Below the pieces are notes generated by a model. The model saw only the letters and a program-made list of their open reading frames with translations. It was not told the DNA's origin and did no database searches. From Geodermatophilus siccatus (GTDB lineage Bacteria; Actinomycetota; Actinomycetes; Mycobacteriales; Geodermatophilaceae): DNA of 64,000 nt. Shown in pieces: positions 60,376-64,000 of the stretch. The translations under genes and the position numbers were made by a program. The stretch lies in contig NZ_FNHE01000004.1 of NCBI RefSeq assembly GCF_900103785.1, forward strand, positions 62,001 to 126,000, read 5' to 3'. How positions within the stretch are numbered: the first letter of the stretch is position 1; each line of letters opens with the position of its first letter.

Positions 60376-61224
60376 ATGAGAAAGGACCCCGTCCTCCCCA
60401 CCCCCCCGCAGGCTCGGGGCGGTGCCCTGGACGGGGCCGGCTCCTGCAACCCGCCGGTCGCCGGCTCGCGGCGGGACCCTGCAGGGGGGCGGCGCGCCCG
60501 CCGCACCGCCCTGCTCGCCTCGGGCCTGGTCGCCGGTGCGGTCCTGACCGGCTGCGCCTCCGGCGCCGACGTCCGGGAGGCGGCGGCCACCGGGACGCCG
60601 TCGCCGTCCGCCGAGGCCACCCCCTCCGACGTCGACCTGTCCGCCGGCCTGCTGCCCGCCGAGGCGTTCGGGCCCGACGCCCGGGTCGTGCCGGTGTCCG
60701 GGGAGCAGCTGTCCCGGGGCGCGCTCGCCGGGATGGCCTCGCCGGCCGACGTCGAGGTCACGCCCGAGTCGTGCACGGCGGCCCTGCAGGCGCTGTCGGT
60801 GCAGCAGCCGCCCGCCGTGGAGCACCTCGCCGCGCAGGTCGCGGTCCGAGGGACGACGTACACCGCCGAGCTGCTGGCCGTGGCCGGCCCCGCGGCCGAG
60901 CTCGTCGGCCGGGTGCCCGAGCTGGTCGAGCAGTGCCCGCAGGTGACGGTCAGCTCGCCCGAGCACGGCAGCGCCACGGTCGATCTGGCGACGTTCGACG
61001 TGCCCGACCTCGGCGACGTCGCGGTGGGGGTGTCGGTGGACGTGGTGGCCACGGAGCCCGGCGGCGCCCGGCGGGAGGCCTCCGGACTGGTCGGGTTGGT
61101 GCGGGACGGGGACCGGGTGGTCGCGCTGGCGACCGGCGACCGGGTGGGCGCCGAGGCCGACCGTGCGGCGTTCACCGCGCTGCTCGAGCAGGCGTCCGAC
61201 GTGCAGGCCGAGGCCCTGGGCTAG
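60376..61224 (+). CDS. Putative lipoprotein with a repeat-encoded N-terminal extension
   Basis: A 282-residue protein. The first two residues are followed by about 36 residues encoded by two dispersed repeats (KDPVLPTPPQARGGALDGAG and then CNPPVAGSRRDPAGG). Then comes the true-looking signal RRARRTALLASGLVAGAVLT with the lipobox LTGCAS at about residue 57. The mature protein (DVDLSAGLLPAEAFGPDARV, ESCTAALQALSVQQPPAVEH) resembles DUF5642-like sensor or LppX-unrelated mycobacterial-type lipoproteins but I recognise no function. If this start is used, the signal peptide has an unusually long n-region; I see no other start between the repeat and the signal. Confidence 0.7.
   Translation: MRKDPVLPTPPQARGGALDGAGSCNPPVAGSRRDPAGGRRARRTALLASGLVAGAVLTGCASGADVREAAATGTPSPSAEATPSDVDLSAGLLPAEAFGPDARVVPVSGEQLSRGALAGMASPADVEVTPESCTAALQALSVQQPPAVEHLAAQVAVRGTTYTAELLAVAGPAAELVGRVPELVEQCPQVTVSSPEHGSATVDLATFDVPDLGDVAVGVSVDVVATEPGGARREASGLVGLVRDGDRVVALATGDRVGAEADRAAFTALLEQASDVQAEALG
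60380..60439 (+). repeat. Dispersed palindromic repeat, copy 8 (inside the lipoprotein gene)
   Basis: GAAAGGACCCCGTCC to GGACGGGGCC, nearly identical to the vsr copy at 13272-13330 but one base longer in the middle. The out-of-frame triplet TGA at 60377-60379 precedes it. Confidence 0.85.
60441..60490 (+). repeat. Dispersed palindromic repeat, copy 9 (partial)
   Basis: It has the CCGCCGGTCGCCGGCTCGCG and GCGGGACCCTGCAGG parts of the longer repeat form and directly follows copy 8. Confidence 0.65.
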
Positions 61225-61318
61225 GCGCTCGCGGGCCGGGCGTCCACAGCCGTCCGGCCGGTCCACAGATCTCCCCGCGGCGACGCTCCGGGCGGGGACG
61301 GCGGCGAGGGTCGGGCGC

Positions 61319-62392
61319 ATGGACGACCCCATCCGCCCCCTGGTGTCCCTCTCCGACTCCGCGGACATCGCCGCCGCCCTGCCCTACCTCGTCGGGTTCC
61401 ACCCGCACGAGTCGATCGTGCTGGTCGCGCTCGGCGGGCCCACCGGCAACCGGGTGGGCCTCACCGTGCGCGCCGACCTGCCGGCCCGGTCGGCGTCGGC
61501 CGCGATGGTCACCGCCCTGGTCCGCAGCGTCGCCACCGACGACCCCGCCGGCGTCGTCGTCGCGGTCGTCTCCGAGTCGCCCGACGAGCGCGAGTCGCTG
61601 CCCGGCGGCGACGCGTTCGCCGGCCTGCCGCACCGCGACGTCGTGCACGACGCCGTCGTGGCCCTGGCGGGGCTGGACGTCCCGGTGCGTGACGCCCTGC
61701 TGGTACGGGGCGGCCGCTGGTGGTCCTACGACTGCCCCGAGCCCTGCTGCGCCCCGGGGGCCGGTGCGCCGCTGCCCCGCGGCGTGACCCCGCTCGCGGC
61801 GGCCTCGGCCGCCGCCGGCCAGGTCCTCGCCCCGGACCGTGCGGCGCTCCAGGCGCGGATCGCACCGCTCGACGGCCCGGCCCGCGCCGCGATGGAGGCG
61901 GCCACCTGGCGGTCGGTGGACCGCCGGGCACGCGCGGCGCGGACCGACCCGGACGCCGAGGCCCGCCGCTCCTGGGACGCCGTGCTGCGGGCCGTCCGGC
62001 GCTGCCGCCCGCCCGAGGCCGGCCGGCTGCCCGACCGCGAGGTGGCCGGTGTGCTGTGGGCGCTGGCCGACGTCCGGGTGCGCGACCGGGCGCTCACCCT
62101 CGCGCTGGGGGACGACGCCGCCGCGGCCGAGCTGCTGTGGACCGAGTGCACCCGCCGGGCCCCGGCCCCGCTGGACGCTGCCCCGGCCACGCTGCTGGCG
62201 GTCAGTGCCTGGCTGCGCGGGGACGGCGCCATGGCCAACGTCGCCCTGGAGCGGGCGCTGGACAGCCGCCCGACCTACACGCTGGCGAGGCTGCTGGCCG
62301 ACGGGCTGGCCGCCTGCCTGCCGCCGGCCGAGCTGCGGGCGATGCTGGCCGACGTGTCCGCCGACCCCGACGAGGTCTGGGCCGCCGGGTGA
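61319..62392 (+). CDS. DUF4192 family protein
   Basis: A 357-residue protein. PLVSLSDSADIAAALPYLVG, FHPHESIVLVALGG, RWWSYDCPEPCCAPGAGAPL and the helical end YTLARLLADGLAACLPPAEL are standard DUF4192 features. The family is almost confined to actinobacteria and has no known role. Cys residues in the CPEPCC stretch are conserved. The ATG at 61319 begins the family consensus. Confidence 0.9.
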   Translation: MDDPIRPLVSLSDSADIAAALPYLVGFHPHESIVLVALGGPTGNRVGLTVRADLPARSASAAMVTALVRSVATDDPAGVVVAVVSESPDERESLPGGDAFAGLPHRDVVHDAVVALAGLDVPVRDALLVRGGRWWSYDCPEPCCAPGAGAPLPRGVTPLAAASAAAGQVLAPDRAALQARIAPLDGPARAAMEAATWRSVDRRARAARTDPDAEARRSWDAVLRAVRRCRPPEAGRLPDREVAGVLWALADVRVRDRALTLALGDDAAAAELLWTECTRRAPAPLDAAPATLLAVSAWLRGDGAMANVALERALDSRPTYTLARLLADGLAACLPPAELRAMLADVSADPDEVWAAG

Positions 62393-62404
62393 TCGACGGT
62401 CCGG

Positions 62405-62490
62405 TCCCTGCACGCGAGGTCGCGCGCCGCAGGCCCCGTCCCGGGCCCCACCCTGAGCCTGCGAGGGGTGGGGAGGACGGGGTCCTTCTT
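62405..62490 (-). repeat. Dispersed palindromic repeat, copy 10
   Basis: On the minus strand it follows the S9 peptidase stop as TGAAGAAGGACCCCGTCCTCC, then CCCTCGCAGGCTCAGGGTGG and a GGGCC end. It fills the gap between convergent genes. Confidence 0.8.
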
Positions 62491-64000
62491 CAGAGCAGCT
62501 CGGGGCGCTGCCACTGCTGGCCGTGCACGTGCTCGGACAGGAAGTTCAGCACCGTCTCGTACCACACCTGCGCGTTGCCCGGGGTGAGCACCCAGTGGTT
62601 CTCGTCGGGGAAGTAGAGGAAGCGGGACGGTACGCCGCGCTTCTGCAGGTCGTACCAGAGCCGCAGCGCCTCGCCGATCGGCACCCGGTAGTCGCGGTCG
62701 CCGTGGATGACCAGCATCGGCGTGCGGATGGCGTCGGCGTAGCGGTGCGGCGAGTTCCGCTCGTAGCGCTTGGGCTCGCGCAGCGGGTCGCCCCACTCCC
62801 GCTCCCAGTAGTAGGCAGCGTCGGTGGTGCCGACGAACGAGTCCACGTCCCAGAGACTGGCGTGGGTGACGATCGCCCGGAAACGGTCGGTCTGGGTGGC
62901 CACCCAGTTGGCCATGTAGCCACCGAAGGAGCCGCCCATCGCCGCGGTGCGCGTCTCGTCGACGTCGGGCCGCTGCTCGACGGCGTCGACGGCCGCCATC
63001 AGGTCGGTGTAGGGCGCCTCGCCCCACGCTCCCCAGCCGCGTCGGACGAAGTCCTGCCCGTAGCCCTGCGAGAGCGCCGGGTCGGGCAGCAGGACCGCGT
63101 AGCCGCGGGCGGCCATGACCCACGGGCACCAGCGCCAGGACCACGAGTTCCAGCTCATCAGCGGCCCGCCGTGGATCCACAGCAGCAGCGGCGCCGGGTC
63201 CTCGGCCGACGCGCCCTCGGGCAGCACCAGCCAGGAGCGCACCGGCGTCCCGTCGGCGGCGGTGGCCTCGACCTCGTGGAGGCTGCCGGGCAGGCGGCCG
63301 AGCGTGCCGGGGTTGGGCAGCGGCTCCGGGTGCTGGCCGGTCGCCTGCGGGTCCAGCCGCACCGGCGCGGGCGGCTCGTCGTACGCCGAGCGCAGCGCGT
63401 ACAGGGCGCTGCCGTCGCGGGCCACCTGCAGGTCGCTGTAGGCGCCGTCGGTGGTCATCCGCACCGGCTCCCCGCCCTCGGCCGGCACCCGGAACAGCGC
63501 GTGCCGGCCGTCGTCGTCGGCCAGGAAGTACACCGTCGTCCCGTCGGCGGCGAACTGCGGCGCGGAGGGCCAGCGGTCGAAGCCGGGGGTGAGCTCCCGC
63601 GCCGCGCCGGTGGCCACGTCGACGTGCAGCAGCGTGTAGTCCGGGGGGTCGTCATGGGTGGACATCGACTCCCGCACGCAGACCACGGCGCTGCCGTCGG
63701 GGGAGAAGCGGGGCGCCGAGAGGTCGGCGAGCGGGTCGTCCACCAGGGCCCGGCTCACGCCGGTCGCGGTCTCGAGGAGGAGCAGCCGGTCGCGCCGGCC
63801 CGCGGGACCGTCGGGCACCGTCTCCACGCGCACCAGCAGCCGGCCGTCGGGGGAGAGGTGCAGGTCGTCGCCGGCGCCGCTGGGCGGGACGGCGCCGGGG
63901 GTCAGGTCGCGCAGCTCGACCGCGGGGCGCTCGACGCCGGCGGCGGGGTCGGCGGGCAGCGCGCCGGCCCAGAACACGTGCGGGGTGGCGGGGCCGAGGT
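62490..64000 (-). CDS. S9 family prolyl oligopeptidase (N-terminus outside the window)
   Basis: More than 500 residues are visible. The N-terminal part is a beta-propeller (LHLSPDGRLLVRVET, PRFSPDGSAVVCVRES, APQFAADGTTVYFLADDD). The C-terminal alpha/beta-hydrolase domain has WIHGGPLMSWNSWSWR, the nucleophile Ser in MGGSFGGYMANW, Asp in VIHGDRDYRVP and His in FPDENHWVL. It cleaves short peptides in the cytoplasm, probably dipeptidyl- or acylaminoacyl-peptidase type. The frame stays open through base 64000 on the minus strand, so the start is beyond the edge. Confidence 0.93.
   Translation of the reverse strand, partial: LGPATPHVFWAGALPADPAAGVERPAVELRDLTPGAVPPSGAGDDLHLSPDGRLLVRVETVPDGPAGRRDRLLLLETATGVSRALVDDPLADLSAPRFSPDGSAVVCVRESMSTHDDPPDYTLLHVDVATGAARELTPGFDRWPSAPQFAADGTTVYFLADDDGRHALFRVPAEGGEPVRMTTDGAYSDLQVARDGSALYALRSAYDEPPAPVRLDPQATGQHPEPLPNPGTLGRLPGSLHEVEATAADGTPVRSWLVLPEGASAEDPAPLLLWIHGGPLMSWNSWSWRWCPWVMAARGYAVLLPDPALSQGYGQDFVRRGWGAWGEAPYTDLMAAVDAVEQRPDVDETRTAAMGGSFGGYMANWVATQTDRFRAIVTHASLWDVDSFVGTTDAAYYWEREWGDPLREPKRYERNSPHRYADAIRTPMLVIHGDRDYRVPIGEALRLWYDLQKRGVPSRFLYFPDENHWVLTPGNAQVWYETVLNFLSEHVHGQQWQRPELL

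Overview
The window is about 74% GC, uses many GTG starts, packs genes with 4-bp GTGA/ATGA overlaps, and carries mycothiol-, IdeR-, CsoR- and HspR-type genes. This points to a high-GC actinobacterium. The rhodopsin, the DUF222/HNH gene and the GC-rich dispersed repeats suggest the family Geodermatophilaceae (Blastococcus, Geodermatophilus or Modestobacter); the family assignment is inference. No rRNA, intact tRNA, IS element, prophage or CRISPR array is seen. Coordinates run from an isomerase cut at the left edge to an S9 peptidase cut at the right edge.

Layout. 1-2.6 kb: maleylpyruvate isomerase-like end, a microbial rhodopsin with a proton-pump motif, and an acetyltransferase fused to a second protein through a dispersed repeat. 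2.7-8.7 kb: an iron ABC transporter behind an IdeR-like box, then an aldolase/epimerase/glycosyltransferase operon behind its own IdeR-like box. 8.8-16.5 kb: an HNH endonuclease with a LexA box, a PheRS-like ligase, a membrane glycosyltransferase, a vsr gene destroyed by a repeat, and small membrane or unknown proteins. 16.6-22.5 kb: a PIN/NYN protein, a dehydrogenase and an ethanolamine operon (permease, EutB, EutC). 22.7-37.5 kb: a catabolic block with a tripartite tricarboxylate transporter, its citrate-type two-component system, a universal stress protein, a D-threonine aldolase-like enzyme and two GntR-controlled hydroxyacid/aldehyde gene sets, each with a palindromic operator beside its regulator. 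39-46.4 kb: cytochrome bd oxidase genes cydA-cydB-cydDC facing a BlaI/M56 pair across two matching inverted repeats. 46.5-52 kb: a crippled epoxide hydrolase, a CsoR-controlled copper operon and an Hsp20/MerR pair. 52-54.9 kb: STAS protein, YibE/F membrane protein, methyltransferase and a DksA/TraR zinc finger. 55-59.9 kb: a five-gene glycosyltransferase/methyltransferase operon. 60-64 kb: small stress-barrel protein, lipoprotein, DUF4192 protein and S9 peptidase.

The most unusual feature is a family of imperfect palindromic repeats (core AAGGACCCCGTCC ... GGACGGGGCC). Seven copies begin at or within a few bases of a TGA triplet. Others sit inside genes: one joins two reading frames, one destroys vsr, and several encode N-terminal residues of a lipoprotein and a glycosyltransferase. 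Much of the local regulation is readable from inverted or direct repeats beside regulator genes: IdeR, LexA, GntR (two), BlaI, CsoR, HspR-like, and a citrate-type response regulator.
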